Source of the DNA: Euborellia annulipes
Taxonomy: Eukaryota > Arthropoda > Insecta > Dermaptera > Anisolabididae
DNA length: 64,000 nucleotides
Direction: 5' to 3'
Assembly (NCBI GenBank): GCA_023213315.1
Contig: JAKCPI010027384.1
Span: 36,211-100,210, forward strand
Shown: positions 20,111-31,958 of the stretch, piece by piece
Numbering within the stretch: position 1 is the stretch's first letter
How the letters are laid out: the number at the start of each line of letters is the position of its first letter
The notes under the pieces: model-generated
Seen by the model: the letters and a program-made list of their open reading frames with translations, nothing else
The model's database searches: none
Told to the model about the DNA's origin: nothing
Program-made: the position numbers and the translations under genes

Positions 20111-21124
20111 ATTATTTTTTTTAATTATAAATACAATTTTTAAAATAAAAATCTGGTGTGACTGGCGCACAGCACACAACTTTCTCTTACCCTTCGGTAA
20201 GAGAAAGTTGTGCACTGTGCTGGTCACACCAGATTTTTTGTGTCGAGATATATTTAGTTTCCCATAGCACCTTAGTTTCAAACTTGCATTTTAAATGTTG
20301 ATTGCTTGAAATAAACTATGGTTATTTTTCAAAATTTTAATCTCATATTTGGACATTTTATACACAATATAGAATCGTAAATAAATACAAAATTTCATAA
20401 GAATTGGAAAAAAAAATTTTAAATGCGTAAAAAGTTCCAAAGGAGACCCCCTTTTGAATCGAAATTAACATACAAATCCCTATAGGAAATTAACATTGGC
20501 CAAATGCGAAGATAAGGTAGAAAAATTTAAAACGCGTAGAAAGAGAGAAGATAGTTTTGTGAGAGAGAGAGATATGTTTTCTCCGAAAAAAATGGGCGTT
20601 TAATTAATAATTGATTTTTAATTTAATAAAAAGAAAGATTTAAATTCGGTTACCATGGCAACCATTTATTTCTCCTATCTTTCCTATGAAGCACAAGAGT
20701 AAAGTGTGCTTCAAACAATTTTGAGGGCAAAACGAGAATATACATTTGAAAGAGCATCTAAAAAATAATTGATTTTTGAATTTTAATCAAAATCGTTAGA
20801 GCGAATTTTGAGAAAATCGAAAAAAACTGAAAAAGTACATCAGTAAAGTACTAGTACTTTTTGGCCGATTTTGATTAAAAGCTTATTTTGTCGGTCCCGG
20901 GGGGTGTTTAACTTAAATATAAAATTTCAGCCTCCTAGCTCAATTCCTTCATGCTTAAAATTGAACACACACAGACACACACACACACAGACAGACAGAC
21001 CATGTCGCGAAAACCACTTTTTTGGATTCAGGGGACCTCAAAACGTGAAGATCCATCAAAATCTCGACATCGAATTTTTGACATGAAACCAATACTTTCT
21101 CTCTATATATATATTACATATATA

Positions 21125-22612
21125 CCATGGGGAACATAAACATTTGCACCCTAGCCTGTTTGAAAGACGCCTACTAGTTAGGCAGCCCAATCGACTCACC
21201 ACTACATATGCAGTGTCTGTGTGAATTTACCTGAGCTAGGGTTCTGAGGGTATTTTATGATAGACCATAAACCAACCCTTTTGAACAATCTATATAGCGA
21301 TGTAGCGTAGCCTTTTCATATCAAATGAATTTGATCTCAAATTAATAGAATTTCAACATTTTAATTAATCTTCTTATTTGGAAAAAATTAACTTATTTCA
21401 CAATTTGAACGAAACTTGTGTCCCAATTTTTAGTAAAATTTTTCCGATATCTATAGACCTTTATACCAGGTAATAATATCTCGGGGCGTTAAAATATTCT
21501 TAAAAAAAAAAACTGTTATTTCGGATTTTTGTAACGAGAGGTCTTACAACATAGAATGTGGATGTTCAGACAATAGATAAAATTTAAATAAAATAAGAAA
21601 AAGTAAAAATTTGCGAATTCTTCTTTCTATCTCGCAATGCAAGAAGCCAGATCGATGAAATTTAATAAATAATTCTTGCCCTAAAATTAGAGATCTGTTT
21701 CAAATTTTGTAGTAAATACTTCAACCGGAAGTAGACCTACTTTCCCTAAGATTATAGAAGTATTTTAAAAATGTAATATTTTTAGTAAAGAAAGTGAGAA
21801 AGAAATGCACTTCTCTTTTGAGTAGCAAAGTGGCGAAAATATATTTCAATTCTCTGCTATCGATTCTGGCCTATTAATTTGTTGCCTGGCTATTTAAATG
21901 TATGGTATATGTTTATAAAACTTTCAAACCCTTCTTACCAAGAATGGAATTAGGCCACTTTCAAAATTAATAACCACATTAAAATATTTTTAAAAGATAA
22001 TTTTTATAATCTTAGGTAAAGTACTAACTACTTCCGGTTGAAGTATTGTAATTACTCCAAAATTTGAAACAGATATACAATTTTAGGGTAAGAATTATTT
22101 GCTAAATTTCACCGATCTGGCTACTTGCATTGCGAGATAATGAATGAATGAATAAATGATTTATTTGCTCTGAGTCCGACTGACTCTTGGAGCATTTCAA
22201 AATTACAGTTATGCTCTGTACAAGAAAGTTACAAAAGAAAAAAAAAAAAATAAATAAATAAAAAGATAAGTAAACAAATAAAATGTACAACATATAGGCC
22301 TACATCATATATCATGTTACATTATATAAATAGATTAAATTAAATTAAAATATAGATACAGAAAGAAAAATAAAAAATAAACAAATGTGCATATATATAT
22401 TTATAGATAGAGAGAGGAATTCGCAAATTTTTATTTAAAATGTATCTATTTTCCAAAGGGATGGTTTATGGCTTCTTCATAAAATACCCTCAGAACCCTA
22501 GCTCAGGTAAATTCACACAGACACTGCATATGTAGTGGTGAGTCGATTGGGCTGCCTAACTAGTAGGCGTCTTGCAAACCTGTTAGGGTGCAAATGTTTA
22601 TGTTCCCCATGG
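21125..22612. mobile_element. 1.49-kb foldback element, TA target
   Basis: Starts CCATGGGGAACATAAACATT and ends with the complement, flanked by TA. Arms of about 650 bp (left about 21125-21780, right about 21960-22612) are diverged inverted copies; examples are GACGCCTACTAGTTAGGCAG, TACCTGAGCTAGGGTTCTGA and TTTGCGAATTC. The loop contains GTGGCGAAAATATATTTC, which recurs inverted at 59600-59752. The right arm is broken by a 265-bp LINE-tail-like insertion. An ACTTCCGGTTGAAG-type block is shared with Fam-D. No transposase frame. Confidence 0.85.
22140..22404 (-). mobile_element. Short insertion resembling a LINE 3' end, within the foldback right arm
   Basis: Precisely absent from the left arm of the foldback, which serves as the empty site. 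It is flanked by AGATA (22135-22139, 22405-22409). On the minus strand it ends CTCAGAGCAAATAAATCATT followed by TTCATTCATTCAT, the short tandem tail typical of some LINE 3' ends. No ORF. A LINE or SINE tail is the likeliest reading. Confidence 0.6.
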
Positions 22613-22796
22613 TACATAGGTAAGAGAAAGTAAAAGTATATTACTAAACTTATTAACTTAAGTATATTTTAATAGTTTCATGTTTATTCTTTTTTCAAGT
22701 TAAGCAAGTTCTTATTGATAGCTTCACAATGATCGAAGTATCAAATCAGATTTGTGGCTAAATTACCAACGGTTGGAGACCAAGAAAATTACTACT

Positions 22797-23190
22797 ACTA
22801 CTACGTATCGAATCTGTTACTTGTATTTAGGGCTGGACAGTAAACCGGTAAAAATTTTTTACCGAAAACGCGGTAACGAACCTCTAATTCGGTAAAAACC
22901 GGTTTTTTTTTTCGAAAGTGGGTTAAAACTTATTTTTTCGGACGGTAAAAAATTTTGGTTCCGCGAAAAACAAAAATGTGCCGCGGCGACAAATTTCTGT
23001 GCCGCGGACGGCAGAAAAAATTGGCGTCTCTAAAAAAAAAGGTAAAATATTTTTTCGGACGGGGAAAAAAACCGGTTTTTTTTTCATTATCGAGGTCGGT
23101 AATGAAAATCCATTACCTTCCAGGCCAACTTGTATTTATGTGAAGTTAGCGTTGCTGAGTGAAATCTGTATCGGGTACAAAAACATCATA
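22797..23190. mobile_element. Right-end fragment of the 1230-2294 hAT family, split by another hAT
   Basis: TACTACGTATCGAATCTGTT ... GTGAAGTTAGCGTTGCTGAG ... TGTATCGGGTACAAAAA matches 2135-2210 of the hAT at 1230. It is interrupted at CTTGTATT by the element at 22828-23128. The terminal CCATGTCTA end is missing. Confidence 0.75.
22828..23128. mobile_element. hAT-like MITE (301 bp) with perfect 8-bp TSD and known empty site
   Basis: TIR-like ends TAGGGCTGGACAGTAA and the complement of CATTACCTTCCAGGCCAA. CTTGTATT is duplicated exactly at 22820-22827 and 23129-23136. The related sequence at 2154-2178 shows the unduplicated site. The interior repeats GGTTCCGCG and AAACCGGTTTTT blocks similar to those at 41220-41520. 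Confidence 0.85.
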
Positions 23191-23243
23191 TCACTCTTCA
23201 AGAAAGAATAATTTATTGAAATTCATTATCTATTTCAATTTAG

Positions 23244-23490
23244 AGCTTTTTTTATATACTAATAGAACCATCATTTCTCTCCCTCATATTATTCTTTATT
23301 TGGATTGAAATAAAAGATTTGCTATTGTAGATAGAAAAAAACTAAAATAAGTATTTTCTTAATTAACAAATACTCTATCTAGTTAGTTTTTTCTAAAATT
23401 AATAAATGTTTTTAAAAAATCTTTATATTCAAATATAGATTTTAAAAGCCAATAAAAATAGCGTGCGCGCCATCTTGTGAGCGATCATGA
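23244..23490 (+). repeat. Dispersed repeat, inverted partner at 61309-61586
   Basis: ATACTAATAGAACCATCATT, TTTGGATTGAAATAAAAGAT, AACAAATACTCTATCTAGTT and GCGCCATCTTGTGAGC recur as reverse complement near 61.3-61.6 kb. Family unknown. Confidence 0.65.
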
Positions 23491-23554
23491 ATTACCCAGG
23501 CAAAATTATTTATATCAGCAAATTATATTATATATATATTAATATTCATTGGAC

Positions 23555-23600
23555 TCTCTAGGATCCGAACCAACTCTCCTTGGCTTTATCAATATTGACA
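23555..23600 (-). repeat. tRNA-like B-box remnant
   Basis: On the minus strand GCCAAGGAGAGTTGGTTCGG continues into ATCC, giving GGTTCGGATCC. No A box or tail; probably a SINE head remnant. Confidence 0.25.
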
Positions 23601-23756
23601 TTTGTCACTATCTCTAAACACGTCGTCCAGAGAGGGGGGAAGGGGGGTTGATTGCACTTGAAGCTCTAGATTTGCTCTTCTCCTCTCATTCGACCATTGA
23701 CTGAAACGGAAGAGAAAATAATAAAGAGAGAAAGTTTCATTATAATTACTGAAATT

Positions 23757-24772
23757 AAAAAAAAATCTGATGTGACTGGCGCACAGCACACAACTTTCTC
23801 TTACCCTTCGATAAGAGAAAGTTGTGCACCGTGCTGGTCACACCAGATTTTTTTGTGTCGAGATATATTTACTTTCCCATAGCACCTTAGTTTCAAACTT
23901 GCATTTTAAATGTTGACTGCTTGAAATAAACTATGGTTATTTTTCAAAATTTTAATCTCATATTTGGACATTTTATACACAATATAGATTCGTAAATAAA
24001 TACAAAATTTCATAAGAATTGGAAAAAAAAATTTTAAATGCGTAAAAAGTTCCAAAGGGGACCCCCTTTTGAATCGAAATTAACATGCAAATCCCTATAG
24101 GAAATTAACATTGGCCAAATGCGAGGCTAAGGTGGAAAGTTTAAAACGCGTAGAAAAAGAGAAGATAATTTTGTGAGAGAGAGAGATATGTTTTTTCCGA
24201 AACAATTAAAGACAGAAATAAAATAAAAATAAATGGGCGTTTAAATAATAATTGATTTTTAATCTAATAAAAATAAAAGATTTAAATTCGGTTACCATGG
24301 CAACCATTTATTTCTCCTATCTTTCCTATGAAGCACAAGAGTAAAGTGTGCTTCAAACAATTTTGAGGGCAAAACGAGAATATACATTTGAAAGAGCATC
24401 TAAAAAATAATTGATATTTGAATTTTAATCAAAATCGTTAGAGCGAATTTTGAGAAAATCGAAAAAAACTGAAAAAGTACATCAGTAAAGTACTAGTACT
24501 TTTTGGCCGATTTTGATTAAAAGCTTATTTTGTCGGTCCCGGGGGTGTTTAACTTAAATATAAAATTTCAGCCTCATAGCTCAATTCCTTCATGCTTAAA
24601 ATTGAACACACACACAGACAGACAGACCATGTCGCGAAAACCACTTTTTTGGATTCAGGGGACCTCAAAACGTGAAGATCCATCAAAATCTCGACATCGA
24701 ATTTTTGACATGAAACCAATACTTTCTATATATATATATATTACATATATACATAGGTAAGAGAAAGTAAAA
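23757..24772 (+). mobile_element. Fam-A copy 4 (subfamily 2), full length
   Basis: Complete 5' foldback, AACGCGTAGAAAAAGAGAAG, GTCGGTCCCGGGGGTGTTTA, a very short CA/CAGA tract (24606-24627) and terminus CATATATACATAGGTAAGAG. It has the shortest microsatellite of the full-length copies and provides the empty-site sequence for the foldback in copy 3. Confidence 0.85.
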
Positions 24773-24780
24773 TATGGGGA

Positions 24781-25342
24781 ATGACTTCCCCGAGACTTTC
24801 TCGTATATTCTTTTGGAATTACGTCTGGGTGTGTGTCACAAATTCATTTGTTTATATTTACATGTTTTTTAATGACACCTGTATGATTTTGTTTTGATTT
24901 TTCTTTCCAAAATTAACGAAAAATGTCGTTTTCTTCTGTGATTATTTCAAAAACTATTCAGTTTTCGGAAAAACGTCAAAGAATAAAAACTTTTTAAAAT
25001 TGAGTATTTTATCATAATATAACAAAGAAATTGAAAATTTCGGAATTTCTGAAAAAACTTATTAGGAAAAGTACTACTACTTCCAAGTGACGTATTTACT
25101 CCAAAAGTTGATAGAAATCTACAATTTTAGTGTAAGGAGCATATAGCAAATTTCATCTATCTAGCTGCTTTGGTTTTTAAGCAATCGTGTTCACACACAC
25201 ACACACGGACACACACACACACAGACATAATGCCCAAAATGGTATTTTTGGACTCAGGGAGGTCTAAAACGTGGAGAAACATCAAAATCTCGAAGTTGAA
25301 TTTTTTTACGATTACAATACTTTCTCTATACGAGAAAGTAAA
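24781..25342 (+). repeat. Fam-D: Fam-A-like 3' end with different body
   Basis: Body blocks CATTTGTTTATATTTACATG, AAAACTTATTAGG, AAGTACTACTACTTCCAAGT and ACTCCAAAAGTTGATAG differ from Fam-A. The 3' part (CA/CAGA tract, TTTTTGGACTCAGGGA, CATCAAAATCTCGAAGTTGA, CTTTCTCTATACGAGAAAGT) has the same layout. A relative is at 47780-48440. Confidence 0.65.
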
Positions 25343-26015
25343 AAATAAATTTCAATAGAAAATCTGCTCTAAAACGGCTCTTATTTTGAACTTTTTTAAG
25401 ACGACGCCCCTTAAAAATATGCAGATAGTTTTAATACATATAAAGTTTCACCCCAATAATTTAGACGTGTAGTATCGAGTAAAAAAGTACTAGTATCGAA
25501 ACAAAAGTATCGATACCAGTAAGTATTCATACTTTTTTCATGTCCCTACCTATGATCAATTCCTAAATAATTATAATAAAATATGAGTAAAGACAATTAT
25601 CGATTAAGACATTCAGTTTTTTTAACTATTGAAATTGTGTTAAATCTATTCCAAGCACGATTTCAGTTTTCGTTAAAAAACCCAATACGTCCATCTGTAT
25701 TTTTTCCTTGACAATTGATTGTGAGTTTATAGAGAGAGAACGGAAAAAGAAATGATTGTCTTAACTCATATTTTATTATAATTATTTATGTATTGATCGT
25801 GAGGAAGGGCGCGACTGGTGACCGAAATGTCGACAAACAAATAAAGAAAATCTGATAGAAATTGATTTAATTTTTCTTGGCTGCCCCCCCCCCCCCCGCT
25901 ATCGTTATTTATTTTTATATCATAGGCCTATTTCTTTCAATACATTATACCAAATTAAAAATATCCATTACAAAATAAATTTAATTAAATAAATTCCAAC
26001 TATTTGAATCTTTAT
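25343..26015. other. Mostly unassigned; one GAAATG motif and a poly-C run
   Basis: 25799-25834 (GTGAGGAAGGGCGCGAC ... GTGACCGAAATGTCGAC) resembles the GAAACGTC motifs. A run of about 14 C lies near 25886. Nothing else. Confidence 0.35.
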
Positions 26016-26251
26016 TTTTACTTTCTCTTATCTATTTGTAATATATAGTGAGAAAGTATTGAGATCATGTCAAAAATTCAATATCGATATTTTTATTGAA
26101 ATATGTTTTGAGATTCCCTGTGTCCAAAAAGTGGGTCACTGCAAAAGTGTCTGTCTGTCTGTAATCAAAATAAAACATGAAGAAAATGACTTACGAAGTT
26201 GAAATTTTATATTTACTTTAGTTTCCCTATTCAGGCGCAAAAATAAGCTTT
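26016..26251 (-). repeat. Fam-A-related copy (minus), part 1, host of copy 5
   Basis: TTTTTACTTTCTCTTATC, TGAGAAAGTATTGAGATCAT, GTCTGTCTGTCTGTAATC and AATAAGCTTTA. It continues after copy 5 at 27304. Confidence 0.75.
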
Positions 26252-27100
26252 AAAAAAAAAAAAAATCTGGTGTGACTGGCGCACAGCACACAACTTTCTC
26301 TTACCCTTCGGTAAGAGAAAGTTGTGCACTGTGCTGGTCACACCAGATTTTTTGTGTCGAGATATATTTAGTTTTCCATAGCACCTTAGTTTCAAACTTT
26401 CATTTTAAATGTTGATTGCTTGAAATAAACTATGGTTATTTTTCAAAATTTTAATCTCATATTTGGACATTTTATACACAATATAGATTCGTAAATAAAT
26501 ACAAAATTTCATAAGAATTGGAAAAAAAAATTTTAAATGCGTAAAAAGTTCTAAAGGGGACCCCCTTTTGAATCGAAATTAACATACAAATCCCTATAGG
26601 AAATTAACATTGGCCAAATGCGAAGATAAGGTAGAAAAATTTAAAACGCGTAGAAAGAGAGAAGATAGTTTTGTGAGAGAGAGAGATATGTTTTCTCCGA
26701 AAAAAAAATGGGCGTTTAAATAATAATTGATTTTTAATCTAATAAAAAGAAAAAGATTTAAATTCGGTTACCATGGCAACCATTTATTTCTCCTATCTTT
26801 CCTATGAAGCACAAGAGTAAAGTGTGCTTCAAACAATTTTGAGGGCAAAACGAGAATATACATTTGAAAGAGCATCTAATAAATAATTGATTTTTGAATT
26901 TTAATCAAAATCGTTAGAGCGAATTTTGAGAAAATCGAAAAAAACTGAAAAAGTACATCAGTAAAGTACTAGTACTTTTTGGCCGATTTTGATTAAAAGC
27001 TTATTTTGTCGGTCCCGGGGGCTGTTTAACTTAAATATAAAATTTCAGCCTCCTAGCTCAATTCCTTCATGCTTAAAATTGAACACACACACACACACAC

Positions 27101-27162
<62 letters not shown>

Positions 27163-27303
27163 CATGTCGCGAAAACCACTTTTTTGGATTCAGGGGACCT
27201 CAAAACGTGAAGATCCATCAAAATCTCGACATCGAATTTTTGACATGAAACCAATACTTTCTCTCTCTATATATTTCATATATAGGGTACGAGAAAGTAA
27301 AAA
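26252..27303 (+). mobile_element. Fam-A copy 5 (subfamily 2), with (ACAG)n expansion
   Basis: Full-length with intact foldback, AACGCGTAGAAAGAGAGAAG and GTCGGTCCCGGGGGCTGTTT. The internal microsatellite has switched from CA to a long ACAG tetranucleotide run (about 27103-27161). It inserted in an A-run of an opposite-strand Fam-A relative. Confidence 0.85.
27103..27161. repeat. (ACAG)n microsatellite in Fam-A copy 5
   Basis: About 14 ACAG units directly follow a CA run. Only this copy expanded the tetranucleotide part. Confidence 0.9.
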
Positions 27304-27795
27304 ACTGCCAAAAAGTACTAGATGTACTTTTTCAGTTTTTTTGTAATTCGCTTTAACAATTTTGATAAAAATTAATAAATCACTTAATTTAAAATTTATA
27401 TTCTTATTTTGCTCTCAAAATTGTTTGAAGTACATTTTACTTTTGTACTTAATAGGAGAAATAGAACATTGGTTGATATTAGTAACAAAATATAAATATT
27501 TTCTCATATTTATAAATTTTACATCTTGAATTCTAATATATCGATGGAAACTAAATATATGTCGACAAAAAAATCTGGTGTGACAAGCACAGAAATCAAC
27601 TTTCAATTTCCAATTGTTTGAAGTACCGATGTGGAAGTATTCGTAGCTTGGCGCCATTTATGAATCGCGTGGTGAAGTTTGGAACTTAGGGCAACTAAAT
27701 ATATCTCGCCTCAAAAAATCTGGTGTGACAAGGACAGTACACAACTTAAGAGAAAGCACAACGTTCTGTGCGACCAGACACGCCAGATTTTATAT
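27304..27795 (-). repeat. Fam-A-related copy (minus), part 2
   Basis: CTGCCAAAAAGTACTAGATG resumes the host copy broken at 26251. It continues to two successive degenerate 5' hairpin segments (AATCTGGTGTGACAAGCAC at 27572 and AATCTGGTGTGACAAGGAC at 27717), so the hairpin region is duplicated or belongs to two copies. Confidence 0.7.
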
Positions 27796-28520
27796 AAAAA
27801 TCGTTTATTCAACATATACATTTTTTTTTAAACAATAACATTTATTATATTTTGATTTTCTTTCTTATTAACATGATTCATTATTTTTTCCCATATTATT
27901 AGCAAAAGTTTAACTAGCAAAGTGCTGTCATATTTTATTAATTCCCCTGGAATTGAGCTACCCCAAGGGGTTTATTATTTTTTAATATTCTTAATAGCTT
28001 CCTCGTCTTCATGCCTCCATGTGTCTGATATTCAGAGGTTCAAATATTATATTTAGGTTTTTAAATTTTCTCTCTCAACACATACGTTAATTATAATATA
28101 AATTTTTAATTTTAAAACAAACAGAAAAAAAAATCCTGTTTCGCTTACGAGCTCTCAAAATTGAGACGATCAAATTTTCTGACTCTACTGTCAACGCCTT
28201 AAACCTTTGGGGATTCACTGAAGTTTTTTTTTTTTTATTAAGAAAATTACTTCTTTCTGTTCCTAATAAAATTCATCTTTATTAAATAAGAAAGTTCATT
28301 AAAACATAAAATTTTCAATATTTTTTCTCATTATTGGATTACATCGAGTCGCAATTTAGACAATTGTCCCCGGCGATTCATACCCTCATTACGCCACTGC
28401 TGTTTATTTATAAACATCGGCAACCGATATAAACTATAGGTATTTTATTAGTATATATTATAGCCCTATTTTCGTCGCTTGAAACAAGAAGTGAGCCTCT
28501 CAAAGCAGAAGAGGCAAGTT
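27796..28520. other. No recognised feature
   Basis: AT-rich with no exon-like or repeat-family content that I can support. Confidence 0.4.
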
Positions 28521-28529
28521 CACTATCAC

Positions 28530-29041
28530 CACCGGAACTAGGGGGGGGGGGGGCAAGAGTACATTGCCCCTCCCCCTGGTATCCTATAGGAAGAGGCAGA
28601 GGGGCAATACGTCTTCTTTTATTTCATTTATTTTTAAAAATAATATCTTTTAAATTAAAAAAATTAAAAGAATTTCATTTTTTCCAAAATATTTTATATA
28701 GATCCTATTGGATTTATAATTTCTAAATTTTATATGAAATTAAAATAATAAAATTTAGATAACATGAAAACTTAAGACTTCAAAAAAAAAAAAAAAAAAA
28801 AAAAAAAAATTAAAGAAAATTGAAAATATTTATTTTCTTCAAATACTAAAAAAGCAAATTTTTACAAATTTACTAGAGATTTTATTAAAAAATATTTAGG
28901 CTATAGTAGATTTGTTTTATACTAGTTGAAGGAAATAAATATTTTTAATTTTCTTTATTTTTTGTTATTTTATTTATTTATTTATTTTTGAAAGTAGGTT
29001 GCCCCCCCCCCTCCTGGTTCAAATTCGTTCTGGCGCCCCTG
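28530..29041. mobile_element. hAT-like MITE (512 bp), 8-bp TSD with one mismatch
   Basis: Left end CACCGGAACTAGGGGGG, right end complement CAGGGGCGCCAGAACGAATT. Both continue into G/C runs and GGCAA. Flanks ACTATCAC (28522-28529) and ACAATCAC (29042-29049) match at 7 of 8 positions. The interior is AT-rich with a poly-A tract of about 27 (near 28783). No ORF. Confidence 0.65.
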
Positions 29042-29049
29042 ACAATCAC

Positions 29050-30395
29050 TGCCCCCTCCCCTAGGGGGGATATTAAATGTATGTTTATGAAAAAATGATT
29101 ATAAGTATCTGACTTATTTGAGTTCAAAAGTAATTTCATAATTTATGGGTAGTAAACTTGTAAATCGCTATCAGTCCCAAATTGCGGATTTAAATTAAAG
29201 GTGAGAAAAGATGAAAAAGAAGTCTTAGTTCAAGTAACTTATAAGATAATAAATTTTTTATGAAACATAGGGCAGATAGAATAAATTGGAAAACTAACAA
29301 AGAAGTCGTAAATTATTTTTTTTTTATTTTTGTTGGTTTCATATTCTTTAACAAAATTCTAAAACTTATTTTTTTTATTAGTAAAGAAAAAAAAAAGTTA
29401 TTTTTTTTTTCAAATGGTATGAAATATTAATAGAATCACAAATCGTTGCATATATTTTTTTATTTGAAAAGTAGAATTTTTAAGGAAATTTTTGCAAAAT
29501 TCTATTTCTGAATCTTGAAGAGTCCACGTCCCTCAAGCAGTGTTGGAATACTGAGCACGGACCCTAATGCAAACCATCAAGTGCAGCTGGGATTCAAAGC
29601 CGGACCTGTATATTAAGTCGATTATTCTGCCGACGGAATATTTTAAAATGAATACTAACCCTAATAAACTTGATGCCAGCCGCAGTGCTCACAGTCCTTT
29701 ACTTTTTATTTTACTAAAGAAAGTAATACGTTTTTTTTTTTTTCTTTTCCTGTTTGAAGGAAACAAATATTATATGGAAATTTATTTATTTTATTCATAT
29801 TCACCATAAAATATCGAATCAACATTCGAGATAAAAGATTTATTTTGAATTCCCACCCTGAAATTAATCTTTGTTTTTTTAAAAATGCTATGTTTACATT
29901 TCAAAAACTAACATTTGAAAAAAAAATTTAGCATTTTTTTTTCTTTTTTACTTAATTAATAACAAAAACAAACTCATTAAAAAATGCCCGCCAGGAACAG
30001 ACATTATCAAACAAACAGAAAAACTCCACGGGAATGTATATAAATCATTTTTTACTAGTCCTAGGGTAGAATTTTAAATTTCTAAAAAACGATTATTAAT
30101 TTAGAAATTGATTGAAAATCGATAATATACCATAATAATTCAATGATGTCTATTATTTTAATGAATTTGGAGGCGTCATTTATTTTTGATTGCAGATTAA
30201 AATCGAATCTCGATTAAGTTTCATAAATGATTTTAAGCCCAAGGCGATAAATATTGATTTTGGATTATTATTTTGAATTGTTTAATATTAATTTGAAGTT
30301 GAATTTCAAAGCAGAAAAGTCTCAATTATTTTTAAATTGATTTTTATTTATTTTATTCAATTCTAAAAAAAATCTGGTGTAAGTTGATGAAAAAA
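29050..30395. other. Mostly unassigned AT-rich sequence
   Basis: A tRNA-like remnant is possible on the minus strand at 29541-29640 (GGCTTTGAATCCCAGCTG is B-box-like). Near 30366 AAAATCTGGTGTAAG is a scrap of a Fam-A start. No gene recognised. Confidence 0.4.
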
Positions 30396-30400
30396 AGGTA

Positions 30401-30598
30401 CAGTGAGCGAGTTAAGTCCCACCCATGCGTTTTCTAGTTTTAATCATTTCATTGTTTTTAAAATATATTTTTTAATGGAAACTTTCATGGTTCAAACCTA
30501 GAAAATTTCCAATAAAGATTATTCATTTTCTTTTATAAAAACAATGAAATAATCACAAGTAGAAAAAAAATAGTTGGGACTTAATATTGTCCCTCACC
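30401..30598. mobile_element. TA-flanked MITE, CAGTGAG family, copy 2
   Basis: CAGTGAGCGAGTTAAGTCCC ... with opposing GTTGGGACTTAATATTGTCC and CTCACC, flanked by TA. The same arm blocks (ATAATCACAAGTAGAAAAA, TTTCCAATAAAGAT) occur as in 11975-12182. The left end has lost about 10 bp of the ACAATATTAAG block. Confidence 0.75.
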
Positions 30599-30672
30599 TA
30601 CGATCTGAAGATGAAAACAGGAAAGAAAAATAATAAATTTAAAAAAAAGTGACTTACTTGGAAAATTGCATT

Positions 30673-31150
30673 ATTTTTTACTTTCTTTTGCCTATATATA
30701 TATGTGAATAATTTATACATAGAGAAAGAGAAAGTATTGGTTTCATGTCAAAAATTCGATGTCGAGATTTTGATGGATATATTGAGACCCCGAGTTATCT
30801 GACTGTGAATACTTCCTAAACGAAAAGAGCTAGGAGGTTGAAATTTAAGTTCCTGACATGTAACACGAAGCTTTTGAACAAAATTGGCCGAAGAGTACTA
30901 CTACTTTACTCAGTTTTTAGTTTTTTTTTTTCGATTTTCTCAAAATTTGCTCCATCGATTTTGAATAAAATTCGTAACTCAATTATTTTTTTTTAGATTC
31001 TCTTTAAAATGTGTATTCTCATTTTGTCCTCAAAATTGTTTGAAGCACACTTTACTCTTGTACTTCATAGGAAAGGTAGGAGAATTGGTTGACATGGCAA
31101 CAAAATATGAACATTTTTTCGAAGGAGATATATAGTTGAATATACATATT
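30673..31150 (-). repeat. Fam-A-related copy, minus orientation
   Basis: TTTTTACTTTCTTTTGCC, GAGAAAGTATTGGTTTCATG, TCGATGTCGAGATTTTGATG, GAGCTAGGAGGTTGAAATTT, GGCCGAAGAGTACTACTAC and TTGACATGGCAACAAAATAT occur in order. The CA tract is absent. Confidence 0.75.
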
Positions 31151-31162
31151 TAAATTTGATAC

Positions 31163-31420
31163 AAAAAAAAAGATATTTTGATGGATATATACGTTTTGAG
31201 GTTGCCCGAGTCGTAAATATATCGCAAGAACGAAAAGAACTAGGAGGTTGAAATTTTATAGTAAAGTTTGATACTCCTTTGTGACGTAACACGAAGTTTT
31301 TGAACAAAATCGGCCAAAAAGTACTTTACTGACACAATTTTTCAGATTTTATAGATTTTCTCAAAATTCGCTCCAATTTATATTAAAATACATAAATCAA
31401 TTTAGTCGCTATAAAAGTTA
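31163..31420 (-). repeat. Second Fam-A-related fragment, minus orientation
   Basis: Tandem to the previous one: GATATTTTGATGGATATATA, GAACTAGGAGGTTGAAATTT, AATCGGCCAAAAAGTACTTT. Either a partial duplication or a second insertion. Confidence 0.65.
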
Positions 31421-31955
31421 CTGAATTTTTAGAAGCTATTGATTTGTGAAAAATTAAAGTACTGTCCGAATTTTGAGCAATTAAGTCGGATATGATGCTC
31501 GAAATATCACCTGAGAGCTTAAAAGAAACAGTTTGCTTGTCTCCATTATTTATTATTTATTAAATTTATTTCACCTTGTTGCCAGCGTGATAAGTAATTA
31601 ATTTACTTATCAAGAAAGGTGACAGTTTTAATAAATTTTTGATTTGTCTTGATTACTGATTAATAGAAACCGAGGCTTGGAAGATGAAAACGTTCGTGAA
31701 GAATAAATATAAATACGAAATTTGTTTTAAAAATTAAATTTGAAATATTTAATTGAAAAGTTTATTTCTTTCAAAAGTAAGTTTTTCAATTATTATAATA
31801 AAAGAATCTTGATAATGATGAGATAATATTATTGAATTTCAATTTAATTCAAAATATTTAATATATAAAATTGTATTTACAAAAATAAATTACTTAGCTG
31901 AGAAATATCATGAGAGAAAAATGGTTTAGATATAGACAGTTAATTTTCAATAACT
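31421..31955. other. No recognised feature
   Basis: AT-rich, without repeats or exon-like segments. Confidence 0.4.
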
Positions 31956-31958
31956 TAC

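Larger units (their letters stand above)
20146..22635 (+). mobile_element. Fam-A copy 3 (subfamily 2), split by a foldback element
   Basis: Left part 20146-21124: 5' hairpin, AACGCGTAGAAAGAGAGAAG, GTCGGTCCCGGGGGG, CA microsatellite and CATGTCGCGAAAACCACTTT. Right part 22613-22635: TACATAGGTAAGAGAAAGTA. The intervening 1488 bp is the foldback at 21125-22612, inserted at TA in the terminal AT palindrome. Copy 4 (23757-24772) shows the uninterrupted sequence ATATATACATAGGTAAGAG. Confidence 0.85.
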
